Positions 1 to 11,482 of a stretch of 64,000 bases of DNA are shown here, in pieces. Below the pieces are notes generated by a model. That model was not told the origin of the DNA. It ran no database searches and saw only the letters and a list, made by a program, of their open reading frames with translations. How positions within the stretch are numbered: position 1 is the stretch's first letter; every line of letters starts with the position of its first letter. Source of the DNA: Leptospira sp. (GTDB lineage: Bacteria > Spirochaetota > Leptospiria > Leptospirales > Leptospiraceae); NCBI GenBank assembly GCA_027533185.1, contig JAPZTS010000017.1, positions 1-64,000 of the forward strand, read 5' to 3'. Made by a program: the position numbers and the translations under genes.

Positions 1-887
1 TGATCTAGGTGGAAGTTAGCATTCGTTTTTTGCAAGTCTCCTTCCATGTCAGGCGAAAAAGGGATTCTCAAAATTACCACTTCGATCCCACTATCTCTCC
101 AACTTTGAAACATATGCCTTAGACATTCGATTGCTCCATCTCTTTTGTTTAAAAACACTTCCGTACTTCCAGCTGGAAACACATCTACTCCAGAAATTTC
201 CTTTTTATAATCCGTTTCCTTCCAAACCCAAGACCCTTGAGAAGCCGACAAAAATGCATCTAGAATGGATTTGTATTCTTTTTTCCTTTCTTTTAAAATA
301 GGATCAATATGCTCACCTAATATTAGCTTGTTTAAGAGAGAACTTGTATTGGGATTCAGTGAAAAATAAGGAAAAAAAGTGATCACCACCTTCCAACACA
401 TATCGGAAAGATTTGGAAAATAAAAATTCCTTAGATTTCGATTTAAAAGTTGATCCATTCCCATCGAACCAAATGAAGTATACAATTGTTTATGCGAGTC
501 AACTACCGAATTTTTGCTGATAGAAATTGGAGAGAGATTTAAGTAGATTTTCTTTAGATTGGAATCAGACTTCAGACTCGTAAGATAAAGAGACAACATA
601 CCTTCTGGTTGTTCACTAGGTCTCGGTAAATAAATAATTTGATTGAACTTCGACTTTTCCCACTTGGAAATCAAAGTTGGAGTGATCCCACTTATGATTT
701 GACTATCGCCTAATACCAGTATGCTTCCATCTATTTTTTTACTTTGATTTGGCCTTCCTTTGTGGTCTTGAAATACCGACCAATATGCGGAACTTGTCTC
801 CAAATAAGGATAGAAATATCTACTCGTTGCATGCATAAATAGTGATAGTCCGAAAAATAAAACTAAAATAAAACAAAACCTACTCAT
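1..887 (-). CDS. DUF1574-like SGNH-type protein, C-terminus beyond window
   Basis: An open frame runs from an ATG at 887 off the left edge, giving about 295 residues with no stop. The start is MSRFCFILVLFFGLSLF, a signal anchor or signal peptide. A GDSQ motif near residue 58 (LVLGDSQ) resembles the first block of SGNH/GDSL esterases. I recall DUF1574 proteins of Leptospira encoded beside MBOAT acyltransferases, which suits this placement directly downstream of an MBOAT gene. By analogy with AlgJ/AlgX and PatB it would take part in O-acylation of an exported glycan; that role is inferred. The start is supported by an AAAGGGG Shine-Dalgarno at about 896-902, which lies inside a repeat copy. The protein is cut by the window edge, not visibly broken. 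Confidence 0.72.
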   Translation of the reverse strand, partial: MSRFCFILVLFFGLSLFMHATSRYFYPYLETSSAYWSVFQDHKGRPNQSKKIDGSILVLGDSQIISGITPTLISKWEKSKFNQIIYLPRPSEQPEGMLSLYLTSLKSDSNLKKIYLNLSPISISKNSVVDSHKQLYTSFGSMGMDQLLNRNLRNFYFPNLSDMCWKVVITFFPYFSLNPNTSSLLNKLILGEHIDPILKERKKEYKSILDAFLSASQGSWVWKETDYKKEISGVDVFPAGSTEVFLNKRDGAIECLRHMFQSWRDSGIEVVILRIPFSPDMEGDLQKTNANFHLD

Positions 888-891
888 CCCA

Positions 892-932
892 CTACCCCTT
901 TAGCGTCATCCTTCCACCTTTAGCGTCATCCT
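892..932. repeat. Two-copy GCGTCATCCT repeat between genes
   Basis: Two copies of CCTTTAGCGTCATCCT lie in tandem (about 897-912 and 917-932) in the short gap between the MBOAT stop and the DUF1574 start. The first copy with its flank, CTACCCCTTTAGCGTCATCC, matches units of the large array at 26616-27011 except for one inserted A. On the minus strand the repeat supplies the AAAGGGG ribosome binding site of the DUF1574 gene. Confidence 0.75.
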
Positions 933-934
933 CT

Positions 935-2356
935 TCAAAACTGAAAATAAAAAAACTCCTGCTTCTCAAACGGCGAGATTACAGAAAATAGCAAAAATAG
1001 AACTGCAGACAAAATTCCGATTTGCCAAAATGTAAGATAGTTAATGAAACTAGGTCGATCTGCCTTGAGGTGTTCCTGCCAAATATCAAAACAAAAAATA
1101 GGAACCGCAAAGAGAAGAGGGTACAGATAGTACGATTGAAACTGAATGAGACCTAAAAGATTATTTTTTATGGCAACCAATTCTTCTGGTCCCGAAACAC
1201 GAAACAAAAGTAGACCAAATGAGAAGGAAAAAAAAGTAAAGAGCGAACCCAAAAAACTTACAACAATTGAAAAAATTGGCGAATACCTACTTGCGATATC
1301 TGGAATATTAAACCATCGTTTCATCATTCGATACAAAACAATGCACAGTCCCAAGTAAAATCCCCATACAAGATAGCCATATGTTGCTCCATGCCAAAGT
1401 CCACCGAGAAGCCAAACAATCATGATATTAAGATTTTGACTTAAAAAACCCTTTCTATTTCCACCTAACGGGATATAGACATAATCACGAAGCCAACTAG
1501 AAAGACTGATATGCCACCGAGTCCAAAACTCAGCAGGGTTCGTAGAGAAAAATGGTCTTTTAAAGTTATTCATCAGCCGAAACCCAATGATTTCCGATAA
1601 ACCGATGGCACATAGGGAATATCCAAAAAAGTCCGCATAAACCTGAAAGGCAAAACCAGGTGCAACAAACCAAAGAATTCCACCAGGGAGTTCTGAGAAT
1701 CCGGAAAGGTAAAAGTCAACGTACTTTGCTAAAGGATCGGCTATACTTGCCTTTAAAAATATTCCAAAACAAAATAATGTGATTCCATCAAATATCTTTT
1801 TTCGTTCGATCAATCGTACATTTTGTATCTGAGGAATTAGAGATCCAGGTCTTTCGATCGGACCCGCGAGAAGAAGTGGAAAAAACAGATCATAAATAGC
1901 AAAATCCAAAAAGGACTTACAAACAGGAATATTCTTTTTGTATACTTCAACAATATAACTTATATTATGAAATGTATAAAATGATACACCAACTGGCAAA
2001 AGTATCTCTGGCTTCCAAATTCGAAAATCTGATTCAAATGTTTTGATTAAGTCTTCAAAGATTCCAAATACAAAAAGGGTGTATTTAAAAATTCCCAAAA
2101 TAAGTAGGTTAAAAACAATTCCTGTTCGCAATAAATGCTTTCGAGGTAGACTCTCAATGGAATCTAATTTTATCGCTAAAGCATAATTTACGAATATAGA
2201 GAAAAGTATTAAAATACTCATCTTCCAATTCCAAACAGAATAAAAATACAATCCGTATAAGAAGAGAGAGATATTTTGAAACTTGTGTTTTAAATTAAAA
2301 TAAAATAAGCAAAAAATTATAAAACTCAGGACAAAAGGAATCGAGTTGAATAACAT
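935..2356 (-). CDS. MBOAT family O-acyltransferase (AlgI-like)
   Basis: A 473-residue, highly hydrophobic multi-pass inner-membrane protein. It carries the signatures of the membrane-bound O-acyltransferase family: a [25 protein letters not shown] stretch near residues 275-302, and [11 protein letters not shown] near residue 320 with the conserved catalytic His. The length is usual for AlgI/PatA-type members. These enzymes move acyl groups across the membrane to a periplasmic partner that acylates polysaccharide or peptidoglycan. The likely partner is the DUF1574 protein 47 bp downstream on the same strand. The start (ATG, [8 protein letters not shown]) leaves a 30-bp gap to the upstream GAF gene. 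The substrate cannot be told from sequence. Confidence 0.9.
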   Translation of the reverse strand: [473 protein letters not shown]

Positions 2357-2386
2357 AAGAATGTAAGCCCTTAAAGTTGGGTTTGC

Positions 2387-4522
2387 CTATGCCTCTTCCA
2401 CCATTTCTAAAAATTGATTTTTATCTTTAGTATCTTTCGGATAAGAGAGTGTTAGGACACGATAACTGGCTTTAAAGTTATGAGAGATTTGATCTTCCTT
2501 TTTCGAAAAAGCAGATTTGATTTTTCTTATTACAACTTCTGTCTCTTCCTTATCTTTCCCATGAAGTACCATAACAAACTTACCTTGACCAACTCTTGTG
2601 AAATAATCATTTTCACTGATATGGTCAACAATTGTCTTTCTCAACACATCGGCATACCTCGCAAATACGCCAGCACCTGCAATTTGAATCATTCTCGGAA
2701 CATTTTGAATTTTAAACAGTGAGACTGTGAAAGATAAATTAAACTTGGATGCATTTTCAATTTCAGAGAGAATTTTTGTTTCTAATGGATTAAATGGGTT
2801 CCTAAAAAGAGCTTCCTTTTCATGTAGAATGAGTAAATTAGCAAAAACCGGAGCACTTGTCTCAAGTAACGCTACCGCTACATCTCGAGTTGTATCTGTC
2901 CAAGGAGTTGCAGTAGCATGGATAATTACCATTCCCACTAACCAGTTCAAGTTGATGATCGGGAGAATTGTAAATTCGCTCATGACTCCCAATTCATCAT
3001 TCGTAAAAATCGATTTTAATTCTGCATCTTCTCTGAAATTTTCTAATTTGTAAACTCCCGATACATTTGATACCATACCAACGATATCTGATTGTTTGCC
3101 GAGTTTAAAGTCCTTCGCACGTTCTGGTAAAATAAAGTTGGAACCAAAGACCACATAGTCTTCTTTAGTTTCATTGTCTAATATCAATAAAGAAAACTGT
3201 CTCACGCCGATTTTTGTTTTTAGATTTTCAACTAAAAGATCGTAAGCATCATCCATTTTACGAACTTTGGCAAAATCCCGCGCTGCTTTTAGAACCGCTT
3301 CATTGATTTCAATTATCTGCTTCGATTCAATGAGTTGATCATTCAATTTTTCAAACTCGTAAACTCTTTCAAAAATAGCCCCAGCTATATCACCAATGAT
3401 TTTTACAAATTCCAAATCATCGGTGATATATTCTTCGCCATTGATTTGTTTTCCAAGAGTCATCATTCCATAACAATGGTCTTTATTTCGTATAGGAATA
3501 AGTATCTCCGCTGAAGTCTCATTTAAGATTGCCAACTCTCTGGGTGGGAGTCTCGGTGTTTTGAATTCTCCAGCATAGATAACTGTTTCTGAATCTGTGA
3601 TTCGCGAATATACCTCATCCAAATTCGAAAAATACCAACTGTCTCGGGTAGTAACCCCTTGCGTAGCCACTGCATTCCATTTTGAATTTTTTGGATTTGT
3701 CGATGCAAAAATTACAATGGAAGAACAACCTACTTGCCCAATCACACTGTAGACTAGGTTATCAAAAAAGTCAGAAAAATTGGAGGAATTTGATACTTCC
3801 TTTGTGATTTCAAATATAGCCTGGTAGTTCTCTATTCTCTTTTTGGATGCAAGATGGTAAGCCATCGGTGCTGTCGCATAATCGGAGTCATCGTCAAACA
3901 GTACGTCTTGATCCAATGGTGCTGGATCTTCTTCTTTTGGACGTAATGGCTGTTTAGCGGCTTCTTTAACTGCCTCTTCTTCCCATTCCTCGAACAGATC
4001 TTTTTCTGGAAGGACTAGATCTTCTTTATTGGGTTCATCTTCTAGTTGGATCTCTGGGAGGGATAAATCGTCGACTTCCTCTGTTGGAGTTTTATCGTCA
4101 GCTAACAACTCATAGTCTGGCTTATCCAAAAATGAAGAACTTTCTGTCGGTTCTTCCGATTTTTCTTCTTCTCTGTCGATCAATTCATCAGAGAAAGGAT
4201 CTTCTAATTCATCATTTGGATCTGCAGCTATGTCGTCTAACGATCCGAAATCCTCAAAACTATCTTGTAATTCCGGAATATCGCTTAAATCAAAATCTTC
4301 TTCCCCGTCAGCATCGGGAAGGTCGCCAATTTCCCATGCTGGAGTGTTGTCAGATTCATCATCTAACCAATCTAAATCAGGAATATCATCATGTGATTCC
4401 ACTTCGCGAAACTTTTCTGCCTTTCGCAATAAAGATGGTGACTCCGCGTTTACTTTTTTCGCAGTCGATTCACCTACTTCGCCCGTCTTACTGATTTTTT
4501 CAGCTCGATCTAGAAGTCCCAC
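2387..4522 (-). CDS. GAF domain protein with acidic N-terminus and degenerate GGDEF-like C-terminus
   Basis: A 711-residue predicted cytoplasmic protein with no clear membrane segment. Residues 1 to about 215 are acidic and low in complexity (many D/E/P/L/S). Two GAF-like regions follow, at about 230-395 and 405-575. The C-terminal 130 residues read like a GGDEF fold (FTRVGQGKFVMVLHG) but lack the GG(D/E)EF signature, so diguanylate cyclase activity is unlikely. The start lies 3 bp after the stop of the acidic repeat protein, so the two are probably cotranscribed. Both open with acidic tracts containing DIP-L motifs, which hints at a shared partner. A signalling or scaffold role is inferred; the ligand is unknown. 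Confidence 0.8.
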   Translation of the reverse strand: MGLLDRAEKISKTGEVGESTAKKVNAESPSLLRKAEKFREVESHDDIPDLDWLDDESDNTPAWEIGDLPDADGEEDFDLSDIPELQDSFEDFGSLDDIAADPNDELEDPFSDELIDREEEKSEEPTESSSFLDKPDYELLADDKTPTEEVDDLSLPEIQLEDEPNKEDLVLPEKDLFEEWEEEAVKEAAKQPLRPKEEDPAPLDQDVLFDDDSDYATAPMAYHLASKKRIENYQAIFEITKEVSNSSNFSDFFDNLVYSVIGQVGCSSIVIFASTNPKNSKWNAVATQGVTTRDSWYFSNLDEVYSRITDSETVIYAGEFKTPRLPPRELAILNETSAEILIPIRNKDHCYGMMTLGKQINGEEYITDDLEFVKIIGDIAGAIFERVYEFEKLNDQLIESKQIIEINEAVLKAARDFAKVRKMDDAYDLLVENLKTKIGVRQFSLLILDNETKEDYVVFGSNFILPERAKDFKLGKQSDIVGMVSNVSGVYKLENFREDAELKSIFTNDELGVMSEFTILPIINLNWLVGMVIIHATATPWTDTTRDVAVALLETSAPVFANLLILHEKEALFRNPFNPLETKILSEIENASKFNLSFTVSLFKIQNVPRMIQIAGAGVFARYADVLRKTIVDHISENDYFTRVGQGKFVMVLHGKDKEETEVVIRKIKSAFSKKEDQISHNFKASYRVLTLSYPKDTKDKNQFLEMVEEA

Positions 4523-4525
4523 GGG

Positions 4526-6919
4526 TTAGACTCCTAGTTCTTTCATCATTTTTTTATAAAGCTCAAAGTATTGTGATTTGGAGAACTCTTTAATCATATC
4601 ATCAGGCAAGTTTCCAAGTAAGTTGTCTAAGTAACCTAGCACTTTCTTCTTATCTTCCGGTGAGAGAATTTCACCATCTGCATTTTTGAGTTCACCAGAT
4701 GCTTCCGATTGCAAATCAGGAGCTTTGATATCACTATTTCGAAGTTCTTCTAATGGAGAGAGTTTGCCGTCAAACGCATATTCATCGAGTTCAATCTCAA
4801 CAGTATTTGATTCATCTCTTTGTAGAGTTGGAATTCGAGGCGTTTGAATATCACTAAAACCAAGTTCTGGAATATCAGAAACTGCAAAACTTGAATCATC
4901 CTCGTGCTCTACCAAATCAGCAGAATCACCTAACGTTCCAATTTCATCTAAAGCTTCTGCTTCGGAGCTGATTTCAGATTCTTCAAAAGGGAGGTCAGAA
5001 ATATCTTCCAGTTCGTCGCCAGGAATTTCATCGCCTAAGATTTCATCCAGGCTTTCGGAAGTTACTGTTTCCACTGCACCGGAACCACCGACTGCATCTT
5101 CCTCAATTCCTGTTATATTCTCCAATTCCTCCATAGATAGGGCTATGGATTCATCTTCTTCATTTTCTTTTAGTAAGTCATCTGCCGACGTTAGGTTTTC
5201 TTCATATGGAAGAGGTGCTCTATCTAGACTGTCGACGAGTTCCTCTTCAGGCATTTCTTCGGCATCGGAAGCGATCGCTTCTAGTTCATCCATAGAAAGT
5301 GCAATCGGCCCTTCATCATCCTCAGTTTCAAATTCTTCCAATCCACCTTCTAAACCAGTGGATTCTTCAATCGTCCCCTCTTCTTCTGAAGCATCACCTG
5401 CAATGATATTGCCCAATTCATCAGGACTTAATGTGATGGATTCATCTTCGATTTCGCCATCGAGTATATTAGGTGATACAGAATCCTCTTCTTCAAGATC
5501 TGCGCTTATATTTTCAAGTTCATCGAGAGATAAAGTAATCGGACCATCATCCTCATCTAAAGAGGTATCTGTTTGAGGGACTGTATTTTCTAATTCTTCT
5601 TCGGAATCATCTTTTGTTTCATCCGAATCACTTAATTCAAAATCATCAAAACTCAATTCGGAATCAGATGTTGGTTCTTCGATAGGGGTGTCATCACCAA
5701 GTAGATCAAAACTAGATTCTGATTCTTCAGCTCCAAAATCGGCAGGCTCTTCGCTCGCAAGAAATTCATCTTCGCTACCTAGAGTTTCTTCGAGGCTCAT
5801 CTCTCCACTAGCACCAAGAATATTTCCGAGTTCGTCATCGGAAAGTGTTAGGTTTTCATCTTCCTTTACATTTCCAAAAAGTTCTTCTTCCTCTGCATCT
5901 CTGAGTGGGGCAAAAGTACTTTCGTTAGGTTCCTGCTCATTTTCCGAACTAATATCGGAGAGGTCTAATTCCGGTTTTCCATCCTTATCAAAATTGAGAT
6001 GGGTTTCAATTTCGGATTCATCCAAATCTAAGTCGAGGTTTGAATCTTCACTGATTAAGTTTTCACTACTTGCAGAAGGATGTGTATCAGACTCAAAGTT
6101 TAGATCGCCTAACTCCGCTTCAAGTTCAACATCGTCTGGAAGGAGAACTTCTTCTTCAACGTCAGTTTGCTCGTCAACTTCTGCACTAAATTCAGAATTG
6201 AAAGAAGGAGAATCCGACTCTGGATCATCAAATCCCAAATCGACTGTTAGTTCAAAATCCTCTTCAGCTGGAGAATCATTCACCAAACCATCCGATTCTT
6301 CTGTGGTTTCGATCTCCCCAGTAATATTTGCGAGTTCGTCCATCGACAGAGCAATAGGTCCTTCCTCATCTTCATTTGGAGAAAATTCACTAGATGCCTT
6401 TTTCGATGTTAAAATTCCATCTTCACCATTCAAGATGGCTTCGATCTCTTTATCTAAATCTATAATATCATCGTCAAACTCAAGTTCTAAGTCTTCGGAA
6501 AGATCGTCATTTATACTTTGTTTTGTGGTCGAAGTTTGTTTATTGGGTTCTGTTTTTGCGGATACTCGTGCAGGTTCTGGATGCAAATCTGTCTCCAAGT
6601 CACCAATGTCACCGAAGTCAGCAGAAATATCTTCATCATGAAGAATTGGATCGTCTTCACCGAGTAAGTTGAGATCAGAATCTAAATCAATATCTAAAAA
6701 ATCATCGTCATCATCGGAAGATGCGACCATCGATGAAATTTCATCATCTTCATCGAAGGAATCAATTTCATCTAAAAGAGGTGGCTCCATACCAGGTGAT
6801 GCATCGATTTCATCATCACCCAAATCAAAATCGTCCAAATCTAGGGAAAACGAGTCTTCATCAAGCATAGGCTCAATGTTATCTAGATCTTCGTTATCTT
6901 TATTTTCTTGATCCGCCAT
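4526..6919 (-). CDS. Very acidic repeat protein with small conserved-looking C-terminal domain
   Basis: A 797-residue protein dominated by D, E, S and L. About six degenerate copies of a motif of the form GPIALSMDELENI occur near residues 184-202, 352-370, 456-474, 491-509, 534-552 and 587-605, separated by acidic linkers. The last 50 residues differ: SPEDKKKVLGYLDNLL followed by a Phe/Tyr/Lys-rich helix, and look folded. There is no signal peptide or membrane helix. It sits between an SLBB protein gene and the GAF gene with gaps of 3-9 bp. I do not recognise a named family. The pattern suggests a disordered scaffold with repeated short docking helices. The antisense strand of this gene holds long Ser-rich open frames, which are composition artefacts. 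Confidence 0.8.
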   Translation of the reverse strand: MADQENKDNEDLDNIEPMLDEDSFSLDLDDFDLGDDEIDASPGMEPPLLDEIDSFDEDDEISSMVASSDDDDDFLDIDLDSDLNLLGEDDPILHDEDISADFGDIGDLETDLHPEPARVSAKTEPNKQTSTTKQSINDDLSEDLELEFDDDIIDLDKEIEAILNGEDGILTSKKASSEFSPNEDEEGPIALSMDELANITGEIETTEESDGLVNDSPAEEDFELTVDLGFDDPESDSPSFNSEFSAEVDEQTDVEEEVLLPDDVELEAELGDLNFESDTHPSASSENLISEDSNLDLDLDESEIETHLNFDKDGKPELDLSDISSENEQEPNESTFAPLRDAEEEELFGNVKEDENLTLSDDELGNILGASGEMSLEETLGSEDEFLASEEPADFGAEESESSFDLLGDDTPIEEPTSDSELSFDDFELSDSDETKDDSEEELENTVPQTDTSLDEDDGPITLSLDELENISADLEEEDSVSPNILDGEIEDESITLSPDELGNIIAGDASEEEGTIEESTGLEGGLEEFETEDDEGPIALSMDELEAIASDAEEMPEEELVDSLDRAPLPYEENLTSADDLLKENEEDESIALSMEELENITGIEEDAVGGSGAVETVTSESLDEILGDEIPGDELEDISDLPFEESEISSEAEALDEIGTLGDSADLVEHEDDSSFAVSDIPELGFSDIQTPRIPTLQRDESNTVEIELDEYAFDGKLSPLEELRNSDIKAPDLQSEASGELKNADGEILSPEDKKKVLGYLDNLLGNLPDDMIKEFSKSQYFELYKKMMKELGV

Positions 6920-6928
6920 TCGTATCGA

Positions 6929-7222
6929 CTACCGTTTTCCCAAAATTAGAATCTGTCCATCCTCAAGGGTATTGTCCAGATTGCTATCCTCCGTTGATTT
7001 GCGGGCATCTGGCAGCAATCCACCAGCGGCTCCAACCAAATCCCAACCAGTGGAACCAGCCTCTAATTCATAGACTCCTGGTTTCGCTACGGCTCCGTCT
7101 ATTTTAACACGGATACTTGGTTCAGAATAGATTGTTTTTCGCAAATCAGGGTTTTCCTTCCAATAATACAACCCGAGACAAAATCCTGCCAAAAGCAAAA
7201 AGATTTGTATAGATCGGTTCAC
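6929..7222 (-). CDS. Small membrane-anchored SLBB-domain protein
   Basis: 97 residues. A single N-terminal membrane segment (about 5-20) is followed by a beta-grasp SLBB-type domain: VKIDGAVAKPGVYELEAGS near residues 39-57, then AAGGLLPDA and LEDGQILIL. This is the fold seen in ComEA N-termini and polysaccharide export proteins; the DNA-binding helix-hairpin-helix half of ComEA is absent. It would face the periplasm. It lies between atpC, 51 bp upstream, and the acidic repeat gene, 9 bp downstream, so it may begin a separate transcript after the atp operon. Its ligand is unknown. Confidence 0.75.
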   Translation of the reverse strand: MNRSIQIFLLLAGFCLGLYYWKENPDLRKTIYSEPSIRVKIDGAVAKPGVYELEAGSTGWDLVGAAGGLLPDARKSTEDSNLDNTLEDGQILILGKR

Positions 7223-7273
7223 AAAAAGGAAATCCCCCTCATGTGTATTTTCGGCAGATAGGGGGGAAAAAAA

Positions 7274-7654
7274 TTAACGTTCGTGCAGTAAAATGCGAAC
7301 TTTTGCTTTCTTTAGTAAAATTTCTTTTTCTTTTCCGTTGGCATGAGCCTCTGCTGCGTGTAAGAGCTCAACAGCATGGTCGTGCGAGAGATCGTCTTCT
7401 GACTCACCACCCTCAGTTAGAACTCGAATTTGGTCGTTTTTTACCTCACAAAAGCCACCATCGATGGCAATACGAAATTCCTTGCCAGACTTTTGAAGTT
7501 TGATAAGACCAAAATCGAGTTGGGACACTAGGGTTGCGTGCCCCGGCAATATTCCAAAATACCCCACCGAGCCTGGCAGAACCACAGATTCTGCCTTACC
7601 TTGGTAAAGGATTTTATCAGGTGAAATGACTGTTAGACTGAGCTCTTTACTCAT
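7274..7654 (-). CDS. atpC: ATP synthase F1 subunit epsilon
   Basis: 126 residues. It begins MSKELSLTVISPDKILYQG, the typical epsilon beta-sandwich start, with PGSVGYFGILPGHATLVSQL near residues 27-46. The C-terminal helical part (about 90-126) is short and Lys-rich. It is the last gene of the F1 group, 5 bp after atpD, as in most bacteria. Epsilon couples gamma rotation to the catalytic head and can inhibit ATP hydrolysis. Confidence 0.97.
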   Translation of the reverse strand: MSKELSLTVISPDKILYQGKAESVVLPGSVGYFGILPGHATLVSQLDFGLIKLQKSGKEFRIAIDGGFCEVKNDQIRVLTEGGESEDDLSHDHAVELLHAAEAHANGKEKEILLKKAKVRILLHER

Positions 7655-7659
7655 CCTTA

Positions 7660-9084
<1,425 letters not shown>

Positions 9085-9089
9085 TTAAA

Positions 9090-9956
9090 TTAAGAGATCG
9101 CTTCCGCTCCCCCGACGATTTCAGAAATTTCCTGAGTGATTTTAGCCTGACGAACACGATTGTAACCACGTGTCAGAAGTTTGATCATCTCACCTGCAGC
9201 ATCCGTCGCTGCTTTCATTGCTACTCTTCGTGCAATGTGTTCGGAAGCTACCGATTCTAGAATGATCTTTACCAAAGTAGTTCGAATTACCAATGGTAAA
9301 AGATTCTCCAATATTGTTTTTGGATCTGGTTCATAGAGGACTTCGGGACCAGAACTTGCAGATTTGGATTCTTCCATTTTTAATGGTAGAATAGATGTAA
9401 TCTCAGGTCGTTGCGTGGCAGCTGAGATATAATGAGTGGAAATGATTTCCACTGCGTCCACAGTTTCGGTTGCAAAACGATCCATAAAATAATTCGCAAG
9501 TTCAATCGCCTCTTTAGAACCAGCCTTATCATCAATATTGGTGATTGCCGTTACGGTAGAAATGCGAGCGAATTTAAAAAAGGAGATAGCCTTCTTCCCT
9601 GCCGCATGAACTTCTACCTCGATACCTTTTTTGGTAAGCTCATCGATTCGAGCTTTCACCATTTTTAAGACCGAAGAGTTGAATCCACCACAAAGTCCGC
9701 GATTTGCAGTCATTGCAAAGATCGCAACTTTACGAATTTTATCCGGTTTACGAAGCAGTGGGCTCTGGATGATTCCCGCGAGGCCAGATAACGAAGAAAC
9801 CAACTCTCTCGTCAATTCTGCGTATGGTTTCGCCGCATTGACTCTGTTAGATGCCTTCTTCGCCTTAGCAGTGGAAACCATCTCCATGGTTCGAGTGATC
9901 TTTCTCGTATTTTTTACGGAAGTGATCCTCTTTTTTATCTCACGCGGTGTCGCCAA
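9090..9956 (-). CDS. atpG: ATP synthase F1 subunit gamma
   Basis: 288 residues, matching the family. The N-terminal helix [31 protein letters not shown] is typical apart from a TTG start codon. The conserved CGGFNSSV region lies near residue 90, and the C-terminal helix has [29 protein letters not shown]. The TTG start is backed by an AAGGGGAA Shine-Dalgarno a few bases upstream. Gamma is the central rotor shaft. It lies 11 bp downstream of atpA. Confidence 0.97.
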   Translation of the reverse strand: MATPREIKKRITSVKNTRKITRTMEMVSTAKAKKASNRVNAAKPYAELTRELVSSLSGLAGIIQSPLLRKPDKIRKVAIFAMTANRGLCGGFNSSVLKMVKARIDELTKKGIEVEVHAAGKKAISFFKFARISTVTAITNIDDKAGSKEAIELANYFMDRFATETVDAVEIISTHYISAATQRPEITSILPLKMEESKSASSGPEVLYEPDPKTILENLLPLVIRTTLVKIILESVASEHIARRVAMKAATDAAGEMIKLLTRGYNRVRQAKITQEISEIVGGAEAIS

Positions 9957-9967
9957 GATCTTTCCCC

Positions 9968-11482
9968 TTAACTATTCTTTGCTAAAAAATGGTCAACAAT
10001 CGACTTGATTGTTTTCTGAAGGGCAGCTTCCCCTTTGATTTCCTTTGCTGTTCGAATTTCTTCTAAAATTTCGGGGTGTTGTTCACGGACCGTTTTCAAA
10101 AGATACTGTTCAAACTCTCGAACTTTTGCAGTCGGAATCGCATCCACAAAACCTTTTGTTACTGCAAAGATTGAAATAACTTGTTCTTCCACCGGCGAAG
10201 GAGAGTTATTCGGTTGCTTTAAGATTTCCAAAACTCGATAACCACGATCAAGCTGAGCTTGTGTAACTGGATCTAGTTCTGTTCCCAATTGCGCAAAGGC
10301 TTCCAAGTCACGGAACTGGGCTAAGTCAGACTTCAGTGTTCCCGCCACTTTTTTCATTGCCTTGATCTGTGCGGCAGATCCAACCCGAGATACGGAAATC
10401 CCCACGTCTACCGCAGGTCTAAGTCCTGATGCGAATAGATTGGACTGTAAGTATATCTGACCGTCCGTGATTGAAATCACGTTAGTCGGGATGTAAGCAG
10501 AAACCTCTCCCTCTTGTGTCTCGATAATCGGAAGAGCTGTCATCGATCCACCGCCGTATTTGTCATCGAGTTTTGCAGCTCGCTCCAAAAGTCTTGAGTG
10601 GAGGTAGAATACGTCACCAGGATATGCTTCACGACCTGGTGGTCTTCTGAGAAGGAGACACATTTGTCTGTAAGCTACAGCTTGTTTGGAAAGGTCATCA
10701 TAAACAACGAGTGTAGCCTTTCCTTCTTCATACATAAAGTATTCTGCCATCGTAGCACCAGAGTAAGGTGCAATAAATAGAAGTGGAGCAGGTTCCGATG
10801 CGTTTGCAGAAACGATGATCGTATAATCCAAAGCACCTTTTTCACGCAACATCTCGATTGTAGAAGCAACAGTGGATGCTTTCTGTCCAATCGCCACATA
10901 AACACAAACGACACCCTTTCCTTTTTGGTTGATGATCGTGTCGATGGCGATGGAAGTTTTTCCTGTTCCTCTATCCCCAATGATAAGCTCTCTTTGACCT
11001 CGACCAATTGGGATCATCGCATCAATCGCTTTGATACCAGTTTGCATTGGTTCGTTTACCGACTTCCTCATCGCAATACCAGGAGCAGGTGACTCCACTG
11101 GTCTTGATTTTTTTGCGTTGATTGGTCCTTTTCCGTCAATTGCTTCTCCAAGAGGATTTACAACACGACCGAGTAACTCAGGTCCTACGGGAACTTCAAA
11201 GATTTTACCAACTCGTTTAACGGTAAAACCTTCTTCAATTTTTATATAATCTCCAAAAATTACAACCCCAACCGAATTTTCTTCTAGGTTGAAGGCTTGA
11301 CCGCGAACTCCATTTTGGAATTCAACGAGCTCTCCTGACATCACATTATTGAGTCCGTAAACTCTCGCAATCCCGTCCCCTACTTCTAAAACGGTTCCGA
11401 CCTCTTCAACTTGTAAGTCTTTATTGAAGTTTTTGATTTCTTGTTTCAGTACCGATGTTACTTCGTCTGTTTTAATTTTCAT
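9968..11482 (-). CDS. atpA: ATP synthase F1 subunit alpha
   Basis: 504 residues. Walker A is GDRGTGKT at residues 169-176, and the region [45 protein letters not shown] is diagnostic. Alpha carries the non-catalytic nucleotide sites. The start is ATG (MKIKTDEV); its first 11 bases overlap the end of atpH, indicating translational coupling. No anomaly is seen. Confidence 0.98.
   Translation of the reverse strand: MKIKTDEVTSVLKQEIKNFNKDLQVEEVGTVLEVGDGIARVYGLNNVMSGELVEFQNGVRGQAFNLEENSVGVVIFGDYIKIEEGFTVKRVGKIFEVPVGPELLGRVVNPLGEAIDGKGPINAKKSRPVESPAPGIAMRKSVNEPMQTGIKAIDAMIPIGRGQRELIIGDRGTGKTSIAIDTIINQKGKGVVCVYVAIGQKASTVASTIEMLREKGALDYTIIVSANASEPAPLLFIAPYSGATMAEYFMYEEGKATLVVYDDLSKQAVAYRQMCLLLRRPPGREAYPGDVFYLHSRLLERAAKLDDKYGGGSMTALPIIETQEGEVSAYIPTNVISITDGQIYLQSNLFASGLRPAVDVGISVSRVGSAAQIKAMKKVAGTLKSDLAQFRDLEAFAQLGTELDPVTQAQLDRGYRVLEILKQPNNSPSPVEEQVISIFAVTKGFVDAIPTAKVREFEQYLLKTVREQHPEILEEIRTAKEIKGEAALQKTIKSIVDHFLAKNS

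Noticed and set aside
5688..6641. Long Ser-rich open frame (317 codons) on the plus strand
   Set aside because: It is the antisense of Asp/Glu-rich codons in the acidic repeat gene; it has no ribosome binding site, and its composition follows from the other strand.
7223..7273. Possible terminator after atpC (CCCCC and GGGGG separated by about 22 bp)
   Set aside because: The loop is long, the stem is short and the T-run downstream is broken. Not convincing enough to list.
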